Of a stretch of DNA of 64,000 nucleotides, positions 28,157 through 36,851 are shown piece after piece. Every line of letters begins with the position of its first letter. Positions within the stretch are counted from its first letter, which is position 1. A program made the translations under genes and the position numbers. The notes below the pieces were generated by a model, which did not search any database, was not told where the DNA came from, and was given only the letters and a program-made list of their open reading frames with translations. This DNA comes from Qipengyuania aurantiaca (lineage in GTDB: Bacteria > Pseudomonadota > Alphaproteobacteria > Sphingomonadales > Sphingomonadaceae): assembly GCF_019711375.1 (NCBI RefSeq), contig NZ_CP081295.1:868001-932000 (forward strand), in the 5' to 3' direction.

Positions 28157-28693
28157 ATGCGCATCGACATGATCCCCGTGGGCGACAGTCCGCCCGAAAG
28201 CCTCAACGTCATCATCGAAGTCCCCACCGGCGGCGAACCGGTGAAGTACGAATTCGACAAGGAAAGCGGCGCGCTGTTCGTCGACCGTATCCTGCACACG
28301 CCGATGCGTTACCCGGCCAACTACGGTTTCGTGCCGCACACGCTTTCGGACGACGGCGATCCGCTCGATGCGCTGGTCATCGCGCGCTCGCCCTTCATCC
28401 CGGGCTGCGTCGTGCGTGCCCGCCCGATCGGCGTTCTCAATCTCGAAGACGAGCATGGCGGCGACGAAAAGCTGGTCTGCGTGCCGGTCGACACGACCTT
28501 CCCCTATTATTCCGACATTGCGGAAACGAAGGACCTGCCGTCGATCATCTTCCAGCAGATCGAGCACTTCTTTACCCACTACAAGGACCTCGAAGCCGAA
28601 AAGTGGGTGCGCATCGGCAATTGGGGCGATGCGGATGACGCCAAGCGCGTGGTACTCGAGTGCATCGAGCGCTACGAAGCGAACAAGAAATAA
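28157..28693 (+). CDS. ppa: Inorganic pyrophosphatase
   Basis: 178 residues, the usual size of bacterial family I enzymes. Contains KYEFDK, RYPANYGFVPHT, DDGDPLDALV (metal-binding Asp cluster) and KDLEAEKWVRIGNW. It hydrolyses pyrophosphate in the cytoplasm and so drives tRNA charging and DNA synthesis. The leader contains the 26-bp palindrome at 28057-28126, which could affect expression; the ribosome site (AGAGTGAG) is modest. A terminator follows. Confidence 0.97.
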   Translation: MRIDMIPVGDSPPESLNVIIEVPTGGEPVKYEFDKESGALFVDRILHTPMRYPANYGFVPHTLSDDGDPLDALVIARSPFIPGCVVRARPIGVLNLEDEHGGDEKLVCVPVDTTFPYYSDIAETKDLPSIIFQQIEHFFTHYKDLEAEKWVRIGNWGDADDAKRVVLECIERYEANKK

Positions 28694-28702
28694 GACACGG
28701 AG

Positions 28703-28728
28703 AGGGGCGCTGCGAAGCGCCCCTTTTG
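28703..28728 (+). terminator. Rho-independent terminator of ppa
   Basis: 8-bp stem AGGGGCGC (28703-28710) with GCGCCCCT (28717-28724), loop TGCGAA, then TTTT. It lies between ppa and the convergent BON-MscS gene. Confidence 0.88.
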
Positions 28729-28742
28729 CTATTGCGCGCCGG

Positions 28743-30128
28743 TCATTCGACGGGCCGCGAGGAATCGAGCAGGTCCTTGTCCTGCTCCCCGCCGCTTTCC
28801 CGGCGCTCCTTCTCCACCATCTCGGCAATCTCGTTGACCGGCCGCACATCTTCGTCAGCTTCGGTAACGGTGACCTGCTGCACGGCCTTCCTGGGCGCGA
28901 CCTTTTCGTTCGCGCGTCCGGCTTCGGCGATATTCTCGAAGGGCAGCGTGGCCGAGCGCGGGTCGAAGCGCAGGCGATAGATGGGTTCGGGCAGGCCGAA
29001 GCCCGCCTCTTCCAACGCCTCTTTGACCGCCGGTATCGCGCGGCTCTGCGCTTTCCACCAGTCGGTCTTCTCCTGGTCGATCCAACCGAGGAAGCGGATC
29101 ACCACGTTGGAATCGCCCACTTCCATGATGCGCGCCTCGGGAGCCGGTTCGTCGAGCACGAAGTCGAGCGCGGCCAGCGTGTCGCGGCCCAGCTGGCGGG
29201 CGGCACGCGCGTCGTCATCGGCATCCACGCCAAGGTCGAACTGGAACCGGCGCTGTGGGTTGCGCGTGAAATTGGTGATCACCGCGCGGAACACCTGCCC
29301 GTTGGGAATGCGCAAATGGTTGCCGTCGAGCGTCATCAGCACCGTCGCCCGGCTGGTAAGGCGGATCACGCGCCCTTCGAGGTCGTCGATCAGCACCCAG
29401 TCGTTGGCGCGGAAGGGCTGGCGCAGGCTCAGCATCAGCGAGGCGAGGTAATTCTCGATCGTCTCGCGCAAGGCGAAACCGAGCGCGAGGCCGATCACGC
29501 CCGCCCCGCCCAGCACTGCGCCGAGCAGCGCGCCCGCCCCGATCAGGTCGAGCGCCACGACGAGGCCGCCGATCACGAAAACAAAGCGGATCGCACTCGC
29601 GATAAGCTCGGCCAGGAAACTGTTGGGCGCGAGCCGGTGCCACAACGTACCGAGGCTGGCGATGAGATAGCCAAGCAGCGAAATCCCCGCCCAGACCAGC
29701 AGCGCCAGCCCGATCAGCGGGAGCATGGCCACCAGCCCGTTCCAGCGGTCGGCGAGTGAGGACAGCCCCGTGCCCTGGGCCGAGATGGAGACATTGCGTT
29801 CGAGACCGTTCTCGACCGTCACGACGCCCGAAACACGTGCCGCAATCGCCTCGGCGCGGGTGATGTCCTCCTGCTTCGGCACTTCGCCCGAAAGTGTGAC
29901 GACGCCTTCGCTGACGGCGACTGAAACGCCCTGAAACGCGGGCAGTTCGGCGAAGATGCCAGAGATACGCTGGGCGATACGCTCGTCGGCGCCTTCGTCC
30001 TGCGTGTCGTCGATGGTCTGGACCGGCGCTTCGGGCTCGGCGGGGGCTTCGGTTTCGGGCGCGGCCGGAAGGAGAGCGGGGGCGGGTGCCGCGGTGAGAA
30101 GGGCAAAGCTGGCGAGGAGCGCCCTCAC
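28743..30128 (-). CDS. BON domain-MscS family mechanosensitive channel
   Basis: 461 residues. Signal peptide-like N-terminus, a Pro/Glu-rich linker (about 20-45), a periplasmic BON domain (about 48-115: GVSVAVSEGVVTLSGEVPKQED), three membrane segments (about 132-225) and the MscS core (GAVLGGAGVIGLALGFALRE, RANDWVLIDDLEGRVIRLTSRATVLMT), then a long charged tail. The BON domain may sense or bind the envelope. Its start overlaps the pmbA stop, so the two are coupled. The pairing of a BON domain with an MscS core is a known variant. Confidence 0.92.
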   Translation of the reverse strand: MRALLASFALLTAAPAPALLPAAPETEAPAEPEAPVQTIDDTQDEGADERIAQRISGIFAELPAFQGVSVAVSEGVVTLSGEVPKQEDITRAEAIAARVSGVVTVENGLERNVSISAQGTGLSSLADRWNGLVAMLPLIGLALLVWAGISLLGYLIASLGTLWHRLAPNSFLAELIASAIRFVFVIGGLVVALDLIGAGALLGAVLGGAGVIGLALGFALRETIENYLASLMLSLRQPFRANDWVLIDDLEGRVIRLTSRATVLMTLDGNHLRIPNGQVFRAVITNFTRNPQRRFQFDLGVDADDDARAARQLGRDTLAALDFVLDEPAPEARIMEVGDSNVVIRFLGWIDQEKTDWWKAQSRAIPAVKEALEEAGFGLPEPIYRLRFDPRSATLPFENIAEAGRANEKVAPRKAVQQVTVTEADEDVRPVNEIAEMVEKERRESGGEQDKDLLDSSRPVE

Positions 30129-31471
30129 TCGCCCGCCACCGTCATGCCGTCGATCCGCAGCGTCGGCACGTTGATCGAGCGGATCATCTCGAGATCGTCG
30201 GCAGGGGTCAGCGCGCGGAACATTTCGAGGAGATTACCCGCAATCGTAATCTCGGCAACCGGTTCGGTAATCTCGCCCTTGCGAATACGGAAGCCTGTCG
30301 CGCCGCGGCTGTAATCGCCGGTGACCCCGTTGACGCCCTGCCCGAAGAGCGAGGTTACGTAGAGCCCGTCCTCGATATCGGCCATCAGTTCCTGCGGGGA
30401 AACGGTGCCCTTCTCCATGTGGACGTTGCTGGCGCTGACGCCGGGCGAACCACCCGAGCCGCGCGAGGCGTGGCCGGTGAGGCTGAGGCCGAGCTGGTCC
30501 GCGCTCGACACATTAGTGAGCCAGCCGGTGAGCTTTCCACCCTCGACCAGCGCGCGAGGGCAGCAGGCCACCCCCTCGCCGTCGAAGGGCCGTGAGCGCA
30601 TCCCACGCTTGCGCAGCGGCTCTTCGAGAATGCGCACCGCGCTGTCGAACAAGGGCTCTTCCTCGCGGTCAAGCAGGAAGCTCGCCTTTCGTGCAATGGC
30701 CGGGGCGGACATGGCGCCGAGCAGGTGCCCGACGAGACCGCCGGCAATGCGCGGCTCGAAGACGATGGGCAGCTTGCGGCTCGGCATCGACACGGGATTG
30801 AGCCGCGCAACCGCACGTTGGCCTGCCTCGCGTCCGACTTCTTCGGGAGAGACAAGATCGGCGAGGAAGCGCGCGCTGCGTGAAGCGTGGTCGGTCTGCA
30901 TCGCCCCACCCTCGCCAGCAATCACGCTGGCGGACAGCGAGAAGCCGCTGCCCGCATAGCCGCGCGCGAAGCCGGTCGAGGTCGCGAGCGCGGCGACCGA
31001 ACGGCTCGCGCTCGCACTGCCGCCGTTGCTGTTGGTCACGCCAGCGACGCTGCGGGCAGCCTCTTCGACCGCGAGCGCCGCTTCGCGCAAGGCTTCGGGA
31101 TCGCTGCGATGTGTGTCGGCAAGTTCGAGATCGGGCAGGTCGCCGGAAAGCTGCGTCTCGGCAGGGGCGAGGCCGGCATGGCGGTCCTCCGGCGCGTGGC
31201 GCGCCATCTGCACCGCGCGCTCGGCCAGCGCCTTCAGGCCCTCGGGCGCAAAATCGCTGGTGTGGATCGAGGCGGAGCGCTTGCCGACGAAGACGCGCAG
31301 GCCGATCTCCTCGCTTTCGGAGCGCTCGACCTCCTCCAGCGCGCCCAGCCGCATGCTCACCGATTCGGAGGCGTTCGCGCGGGCGACCGCGTCGGCGGCA
31401 TCCGCCCCCATGCGCTGCGCCAGCGCGACGAGGTCCTGGCAGCGCAACAGCGCGGTGTCGGTGTCGATCAT
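30125..31471 (-). CDS. pmbA: Metalloprotease PmbA (TldD/PmbA family)
   Basis: 448 residues. TldE/PmbA-type sequence: RSESEEIGLRVFVGKRSA near the N-terminus, PIVFEPRIAGGLVGHLLGAMSA, and the C-terminal GLYVTSLFGQGVNGVTGDYSRGATGFRI segment in parts. PmbA lacks the HExxxH motif of its partner TldD; together they act as a cytoplasmic protease that matures small peptides. No tldD is visible in this window. It is followed by, and overlaps, the BON-MscS gene (4 bases). Confidence 0.94.
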   Translation of the reverse strand: MIDTDTALLRCQDLVALAQRMGADAADAVARANASESVSMRLGALEEVERSESEEIGLRVFVGKRSASIHTSDFAPEGLKALAERAVQMARHAPEDRHAGLAPAETQLSGDLPDLELADTHRSDPEALREAALAVEEAARSVAGVTNSNGGSASASRSVAALATSTGFARGYAGSGFSLSASVIAGEGGAMQTDHASRSARFLADLVSPEEVGREAGQRAVARLNPVSMPSRKLPIVFEPRIAGGLVGHLLGAMSAPAIARKASFLLDREEEPLFDSAVRILEEPLRKRGMRSRPFDGEGVACCPRALVEGGKLTGWLTNVSSADQLGLSLTGHASRGSGGSPGVSASNVHMEKGTVSPQELMADIEDGLYVTSLFGQGVNGVTGDYSRGATGFRIRKGEITEPVAEITIAGNLLEMFRALTPADDLEMIRSINVPTLRIDGMTVAGE

Positions 31472-31541
31472 GTCAGCTCACAACCCTTTGCATTGCCATC
31501 TTCCGCATTCGGCTAGGCATCCCGCGCGGCGGGCGCAAGGG

Positions 31542-31928
31542 TCAGGCAATCGTAAGGAACAGTGCCTTGAGGATCGCGGTGATCAGCAGCGGCAGCCCGA
31601 TGGCCAGCCCCCAGATGATCGCCTGGTCGCGGCGATAGGCCCCGCGCAGATCCTCGTCATGCGCTTTTTCCTCGGGCAATTCGCGCCAGCGCTTCTCGAA
31701 CGCATGGCAGGCCGGGATGATCAGCGCGACGAGGATGATGAGGGCGAAATAGGGAAGCGTCGACGAAACACCCTGCTTCAGGGCGTTGACGGTCACGAAG
31801 ATGGTGAGACAGGTGTAAACCACGAGCGCCAGCGCGACATTGTCGCTCATCCCCTTGCGCCAGTCGGGCGCATGGCTGCCCCCATGCGTTTCCAGCTCGC
31901 GGCCCTTATCGATCGTGTCGACCATCAT
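31542..31928 (-). CDS. Small membrane protein of unknown function
   Basis: 128 residues from the first of two adjacent ATG codons (31928, 31925), following GGGGAGAC. Three hydrophobic helices (about 33-52, 57-76, 106-126) with a charged hairpin between the second and third (EKRWRELPEEKAHDEDLRGAYRRD in parts). The N-terminal 30 residues are soluble. I do not recognise the family; an inner-membrane location is likely. It lies 70 bases upstream of pmbA on the same strand and may be cotranscribed. Confidence 0.75.
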   Translation of the reverse strand: MMVDTIDKGRELETHGGSHAPDWRKGMSDNVALALVVYTCLTIFVTVNALKQGVSSTLPYFALIILVALIIPACHAFEKRWRELPEEKAHDEDLRGAYRRDQAIIWGLAIGLPLLITAILKALFLTIA

Positions 31929-32101
31929 CTGTCTCCCCAGACATTTTCTGTACGGCAATGTTTCAAACTTGCGCGCATCTGGCAAGGCATGAACCTCTGA
32001 TTGCCGCCGGACAAGCATTCCCTGCACGAATCCTGCCAAATCGTCACAATTCGTGGGGACGTGGGGTTTTCCTCCCTGCATCGCGTGCTATGGCGCGAGC
32101 C

Positions 32102-32887
32102 ATGGCCGAAGATATCCTCAGCGCGGACAACGAAGCCGTCCACGATGCCGCCCCGCCCATCCCGCAGGGCGGGCTGGAAGTCATCTCGATCGCCAAGAGC
32201 TACGACAAGCGGCAGGTCCTCACCGACATCTCGCTGACCGTCGGCAAGGGCGAAGTGCTCGGCCTGCTCGGCCCCAACGGCGCGGGCAAGACGACCTGTT
32301 TCTATTCGATCATGGGCCTCGTGCGCCCCGATGCCGGCCGCATCCTGATGGATGGCGAGGATGTGACCAAGCTGCCGATGTATCGCCGCGCGATCCTCGG
32401 CCTCGGATATCTGCCGCAGGAAACCAGCATCTTTCGCGGCATGACCGTGGAACAGAACATCAATTGCGTGCTCGAGATGGTCGAGCCGAACAAGGATACG
32501 CGCGCCGCCGAGCTCGACCGGCTGCTCGACGAATTCGGGCTCACCCGCCTGCGCGAAAGCCCCGCGATGGCGCTGTCGGGGGGTGAACGCCGCCGGGCGG
32601 AAATCGCCCGCGCGCTGGCCGCCAAGCCCTCGATCATGCTGCTCGACGAGCCCTTCGCCGGGATCGACCCGCTTTCGATCAGCGATATCCGTGACCTGGT
32701 GAAAGACCTCAAGACCCGCGGCATCGGCGTGCTGATCACCGACCACAATGTGCGCGAGACGCTCGAGATCGTCGACCGCGCCTGCATCATCTATGGCGGG
32801 CAGGTGCTGTTCGCCGGAACGCCCGAAGCGCTGGTGGCGGACGAAAACGTGAAACGCCTCTACCTCGGCGAGAACTTTACGCTGTGA
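32102..32887 (+). CDS. lptB: Lipopolysaccharide export ABC transporter ATP-binding protein
   Basis: 261 residues from ATG 32102; an alternative ATG lies at 32090. ABC ATPase with Walker A GPNGAGKTT, signature LSGGERRR, Walker B IMLLDEPFAGIDP and the switch His in TDHNV. The spacing and YLPQE-SIFRGMTVEQN Q-loop segment are those of LptB, which drives LPS transport with LptFG. An N-terminal extension of about 25 residues is acidic. rpoN follows after 27 bases, the usual proteobacterial order; lptA/lptC are not seen upstream. Confidence 0.95.
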   Translation: MAEDILSADNEAVHDAAPPIPQGGLEVISIAKSYDKRQVLTDISLTVGKGEVLGLLGPNGAGKTTCFYSIMGLVRPDAGRILMDGEDVTKLPMYRRAILGLGYLPQETSIFRGMTVEQNINCVLEMVEPNKDTRAAELDRLLDEFGLTRLRESPAMALSGGERRRAEIARALAAKPSIMLLDEPFAGIDPLSISDIRDLVKDLKTRGIGVLITDHNVRETLEIVDRACIIYGGQVLFAGTPEALVADENVKRLYLGENFTL

Positions 32888-32914
32888 TCACGGCGCGCGC
32901 CCGGAGTTGAAGGC

Positions 32915-34369
32915 ATGGCGCTTGGTCCGAGGCTAGACCTACGGCAGACCCAATCGCTGGTGATGACGCCGCAGCTGCAGCAGGCGATCAAGCTGCTGGC
33001 GCTGTCCAATCTCGAAATCGAAAGCTTCGTATCCGAGGCGCTGGAGAGCAACCCGCTGCTCGAAGTAGGCGAGGTCAGTCGCGAAAAGGGCGAGGACGCT
33101 CCCGAAGCATCGGCAGGCGAGCATGAAGCCACCCCCGACTTCGACGGCGACGCGGCGCTCGACATTGCCGACTACGCGCGAGATCCCGAAGCCGCACCCG
33201 GCGACAGCGGCGACTGGGCGCAGGCCGGCGGCATGGGCCTTGGCGGCGAGGACCTCCCCGATCTCGAGAACCGCTCGACCGAGGGTCCGAGCCTTGCCGA
33301 ACACCTCTCCGGCCAGATCGGAGCGCTGGCGCATGACACGCGCGAGGCGCTGATCGCCGGGCGCATCGTCCACGAGCTCGATGAAGCGGGCTATCTCCAC
33401 ATGGAATTGCGCGAACTGGCGGAGGAACTTGGCGCACCGCTCGCCGAGATCGAACGCGGCCTGGCGCTCGTCCAGTCCCTGGAGCCGACTGGCGTGGGCG
33501 CGCGCAGTCTTTCCGAATGCCTCGCGCTGCAGGCGAAGGAAGCGGATCGCTACGATCCCTGCATGGCACGGCTGATCGACAATCTCGACCTGCTTGCAAA
33601 CGGCGATATCGCGAAGCTCAGGCGGCTGTGCGAGGTCGACGAGGAAGACATCGCCGACATGCTCGCCGAACTGCGCAGCTATGATCCCAAGCCCGGCTGC
33701 CGCTATGGCGGTGGGGGCGAAGCGGCGATTGTGCCCGATGTCCTCGTCACGCCCGGCGAGGGCGGCGGCTGGCAGATCCGGATCAACGAGGCGAGCCTGC
33801 CCCGCCTCGTGGTCAACCGCGAGTATTACGTCGAGCTGGAAGCGGGCGCGCGCGACAAGGCCAGCCGCGCCTGGCTCAACGAACAGCTAGGCGAGGCCGA
33901 CTGGCTGATCCGCGCGCTCGACCAGCGCCAGAAGACGATCCTCAAGACCGCCAGCGAGATCGTGACACTGCAGGAAGGCTTCTTCCGCGAAGGCGTCTCG
34001 GCCATGCGCCCCCTCACCCTGCGCGAAGTGGCCGAGCGAATCGAAATGCACGAATCGACCGTCAGCCGCGTCACCAGCAACAAATTCCTATCCTGTCCGC
34101 GCGGCACCTTCGAAATGAAGTATTTCTTTTCGAGCGGGGTGGCGGCAGCCGATGGCGAAGGCGCCAGCAGCGAAGCAATCAAGGCCCGCATCCGCGCGCT
34201 GTGCGATGCCGAAGACCCGAAGAAAGTCCTGTCCGACCAGAAGCTTGCCGACATGCTCAACGAGGAAGGCTTCGACCTCGCGCGGCGCACCGTGGCCAAG
34301 TATCGCGAGGCGATAGGCATCGGTTCGAGCGCGCAAAGGCGCCGCGAGAAGAAACTGCGCGGGCTCTGA
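32915..34369 (+). CDS. rpoN: RNA polymerase sigma-54 factor
   Basis: 484 residues. Region I is Gln/Leu-rich (QTQSLVMTPQLQQAIKLLAL), region II acidic (about 50-110), then core-binding and DNA-binding parts with the RpoN box ARRTVAKYREAIGI near the C-terminus. It directs transcription from -24/-12 promoters with enhancer proteins. The hpf and ptsN genes that usually follow rpoN are absent here; instead a 140-bp promoter region leads to ctrA. Confidence 0.97.
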   Translation: MALGPRLDLRQTQSLVMTPQLQQAIKLLALSNLEIESFVSEALESNPLLEVGEVSREKGEDAPEASAGEHEATPDFDGDAALDIADYARDPEAAPGDSGDWAQAGGMGLGGEDLPDLENRSTEGPSLAEHLSGQIGALAHDTREALIAGRIVHELDEAGYLHMELRELAEELGAPLAEIERGLALVQSLEPTGVGARSLSECLALQAKEADRYDPCMARLIDNLDLLANGDIAKLRRLCEVDEEDIADMLAELRSYDPKPGCRYGGGGEAAIVPDVLVTPGEGGGWQIRINEASLPRLVVNREYYVELEAGARDKASRAWLNEQLGEADWLIRALDQRQKTILKTASEIVTLQEGFFREGVSAMRPLTLREVAERIEMHESTVSRVTSNKFLSCPRGTFEMKYFFSSGVAAADGEGASSEAIKARIRALCDAEDPKKVLSDQKLADMLNEEGFDLARRTVAKYREAIGIGSSAQRRREKKLRGL

Positions 34370-34448
34370 ATCCTTTTTGCAACAGGCAAAAAAGTTAACG
34401 CCTTTTACTTCACGTTAACCTTTTCCATTCACACCCCAAATGGTTAAC
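34368..34448 (+). promoter_or_regulatory. Putative ctrA control region: GANTC site and three GTTAAC boxes
   Basis: Upstream of ctrA there is one GANTC sequence (GAATC, 34368-34372, the CcrM methylation site in alphaproteobacteria) and three GTTAAC palindromes at 34394-34399, 34414-34419 and 34443-34448, the first two exactly 20 bp apart. TTAAC is the half-site bound by CtrA in Caulobacter, so autoregulation and methylation-linked control are plausible. No full TTAA-N7-TTAA box is present and no experimental support is available. Confidence 0.5.
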
Positions 34449-34510
34449 AAGGGACAACGCCTTTTCTCAGGGGGAGAGGCATCGGAAACCAGGGCTAGGG
34501 GGACGAACCC

Positions 34511-35206
<696 letters not shown>

Positions 35207-35227
35207 TTCGTTTGCCTCAGGCGCCGG

Positions 35228-35374
35228 CGGGGCCATCCGGCCCCTCAGGCTTCCGCGCCAAAAGGCGCGACGGCCGGTCGGCCTTGCGGATCGCAAGCGA
35301 TCCGAGATTCAGATATCCTCCTTGGATGGGACAGCGAAACGTCCGGGAACTTCGGTTTCCGGGCGTTTTGTTTT
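35228..35374 (+). ncRNA. Candidate structured RNA after ctrA with anti-Shine-Dalgarno hairpin loop
   Basis: Four successive hairpins: GGGGCC/GGCCCC (35229-35244), CGCGCC/GGCGCG with AAAA loop (35254-35269), CGGATCG/CGATCCG with CAAG loop (35287-35304), and a short ATCC/GGAT stem (35315-35327) whose loop and flank read CCTCCTT (35317-35323), identical to the 16S rRNA anti-Shine-Dalgarno core. The stretch ends with the terminator at 35337-35374. It could be a 3'UTR-derived small RNA of the anti-SD loop type known in alphaproteobacteria. This is an inference from sequence only. Confidence 0.4.
35337..35374 (+). terminator. Rho-independent terminator after ctrA
   Basis: A stem of about 13 bp with one wobble and one mismatch (AAACGTCCGGGAA against TTTCCGGGCGTTT) and a CTTCGG-type loop is followed by TTTTGTTTT. 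It lies 130 bases past the ctrA stop and 112 bases before the receiver gene. Confidence 0.8.
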
Positions 35375-35485
35375 GCGTCGCATATCGACACCGCACCGAG
35401 GGTTCCCACACTAGGTATTCATCCGGAGACGCGCTCGTTTCGCCCCCCTGCTATTTGCGCCTTTGACAGGAGAAACGGGGGGACC

Positions 35486-35890
35486 ATGAGAAATTGCAAG
35501 AGCGGTGCAGTCGCAATCGTCGAGGATGACGAGATGCTGCGTTTCCTGTTGCGCGAAACCGTCCGCGCAAGCGGCTGCTCGGTGGTGGGCCTCGCCGAAA
35601 CGATGCGCCACGCGCGGAGCCTCTTGGCGGAAGGAACGCCGGACATTCTCATTACCGATTTCGCCCTCACCGGCGCCGAAGACGGCTTGCAGCTGATCGA
35701 AACAGCCAAACGCCACAATCCCGGCATCACCACCATCCTCGTGACCGGCTGGGATGTGGAGGTGCTGCGCGACCGGATCGAAAGGGTCGGACCTACCCAC
35801 GTCCTGCGCAAGCCCGTCCTGCCGCATCAGCTTGCCAGCCTTCTCGAAGCCCACGCCGGAACCCGCGAAGCGATGGCCGAGGCCGCCTGA
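35486..35890 (+). CDS. Single-domain response regulator (receiver)
   Basis: 134 residues, a stand-alone CheY-like receiver: acidic pocket EDD (13-15), phosphoacceptor Asp58 (LITDFALTG), Thr/Ser region TTILVTGWD, and Lys109 in VLRKPVLPH. No output domain. The ATG follows AGGAGA (35469). It closely resembles the receiver at 38291-38737 (same key residues at the same positions and the shared LRKPVLPH segment), so the two look like paralogues. It may feed a phosphorelay, for example from an HWE kinase or towards CtrA, but the partner is not evident. Confidence 0.9.
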   Translation: MRNCKSGAVAIVEDDEMLRFLLRETVRASGCSVVGLAETMRHARSLLAEGTPDILITDFALTGAEDGLQLIETAKRHNPGITTILVTGWDVEVLRDRIERVGPTHVLRKPVLPHQLASLLEAHAGTREAMAEAA

Positions 35891-35894
35891 CCGT

Positions 35895-36830
35895 TTAGTT
35901 CGAAGTCTCGCTTGCCGAGATCGTGCCGGAGTGGCTGTGCGGCCGACCGGCGAGTATCCGCAGATAGGGCGAGAGGCGGTAAGCGACCTGGCGCAGGCGC
36001 CCTCCCCCGTAACGCGCGACGAAACGGCGCCAGTCGCGCGCGTGGACCTTCTTGTCCTCACCACACCGCGCCCTGAGGCGAGCGAGCTTTGACCGAGCGG
36101 GATCGAGCGAACCGCCCGTCACCGGATTGGCCTCGCAGGTCCCGGCCGCATCGCGCCCCAGTACCACCGGGATCATGGCCTCCCTTGCGCGCAGGCCATA
36201 GTCGAGATCGCCATAGATATGCTCGAACAGCGGGTCGAGCGTGCCCAGTTCCTCGAACGCCGCGTGCGACACGAGAACTACATTGCCGCTGATCGTGTCG
36301 ATGCCCTGCACTTCGCCCGAAGGCGCGACGAGGCGCATCCGCAGCGGCTTGCGCGCCGGTTCGGGACGGCCATGCCCGCCATAGGTGACGATGTCCGCGT
36401 CCTCCGGATCGAGCGTCGCGCCGGCGCAGATTGCGCGGCCTTCCTCACCCGCTGCGGCCTCGGCATCGGCGAGCAGCGCACCGAGCGCGCCCTCGGCCAG
36501 CACGACATCGTCGTTGAGCCAGAGATAATAGTCGTAGCCTTGCGGGCTCGCGGCGGCATGCTCCCACGCGCGGTTCATCCCGCCGTTCCAGAACAGCGAA
36601 CCGTCGCCCTCTATGACGTTGGCCTGCGGATAAACCTCGCGCACCGCATCGCCGGTCCCGTCACTCGATCCGTCGTCGACGAGGTAGAGATCGCCCGCCG
36701 CAAATTCCGGCTGGCGCGCCAGCGAGGCGAGGCAGCGCAGCGTCAGCGCGCGGCGATTGTGGCAGGTCATCAGCACGGCAATCCGCGCCGCGCCGCCGCT
36801 CTTTCCCTGCCTGTCGTGTCGCTCAGCCAT
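35895..36830 (-). CDS. Glycosyltransferase family 2 protein
   Basis: 311 residues, GT-A fold: N-terminal IAVLMTCHNRRALTLRCLASL, the nucleotide-sugar site DLYLVDDGSSDGT and the metal-binding region YLWLNDDVVLAEGAL, later GDLDYGLRAREAMIPVVLG. The FWNGGMNRAWE element is typical of rhamnosyl or related transferases of cell-surface glycans. No membrane helices. The stop lies 5 bases from that of the convergent receiver gene. The start is the ATG at 36830; the N-terminal 14 residues are polar and the start could be a little later. Acceptor and sugar unknown. Confidence 0.87.
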   Translation of the reverse strand: MAERHDRQGKSGGAARIAVLMTCHNRRALTLRCLASLARQPEFAAGDLYLVDDGSSDGTGDAVREVYPQANVIEGDGSLFWNGGMNRAWEHAAASPQGYDYYLWLNDDVVLAEGALGALLADAEAAAGEEGRAICAGATLDPEDADIVTYGGHGRPEPARKPLRMRLVAPSGEVQGIDTISGNVVLVSHAAFEELGTLDPLFEHIYGDLDYGLRAREAMIPVVLGRDAAGTCEANPVTGGSLDPARSKLARLRARCGEDKKVHARDWRRFVARYGGGRLRQVAYRLSPYLRILAGRPHSHSGTISASETSN

Positions 36831-36851
36831 CCGGAAACGCGGATAGACGCA

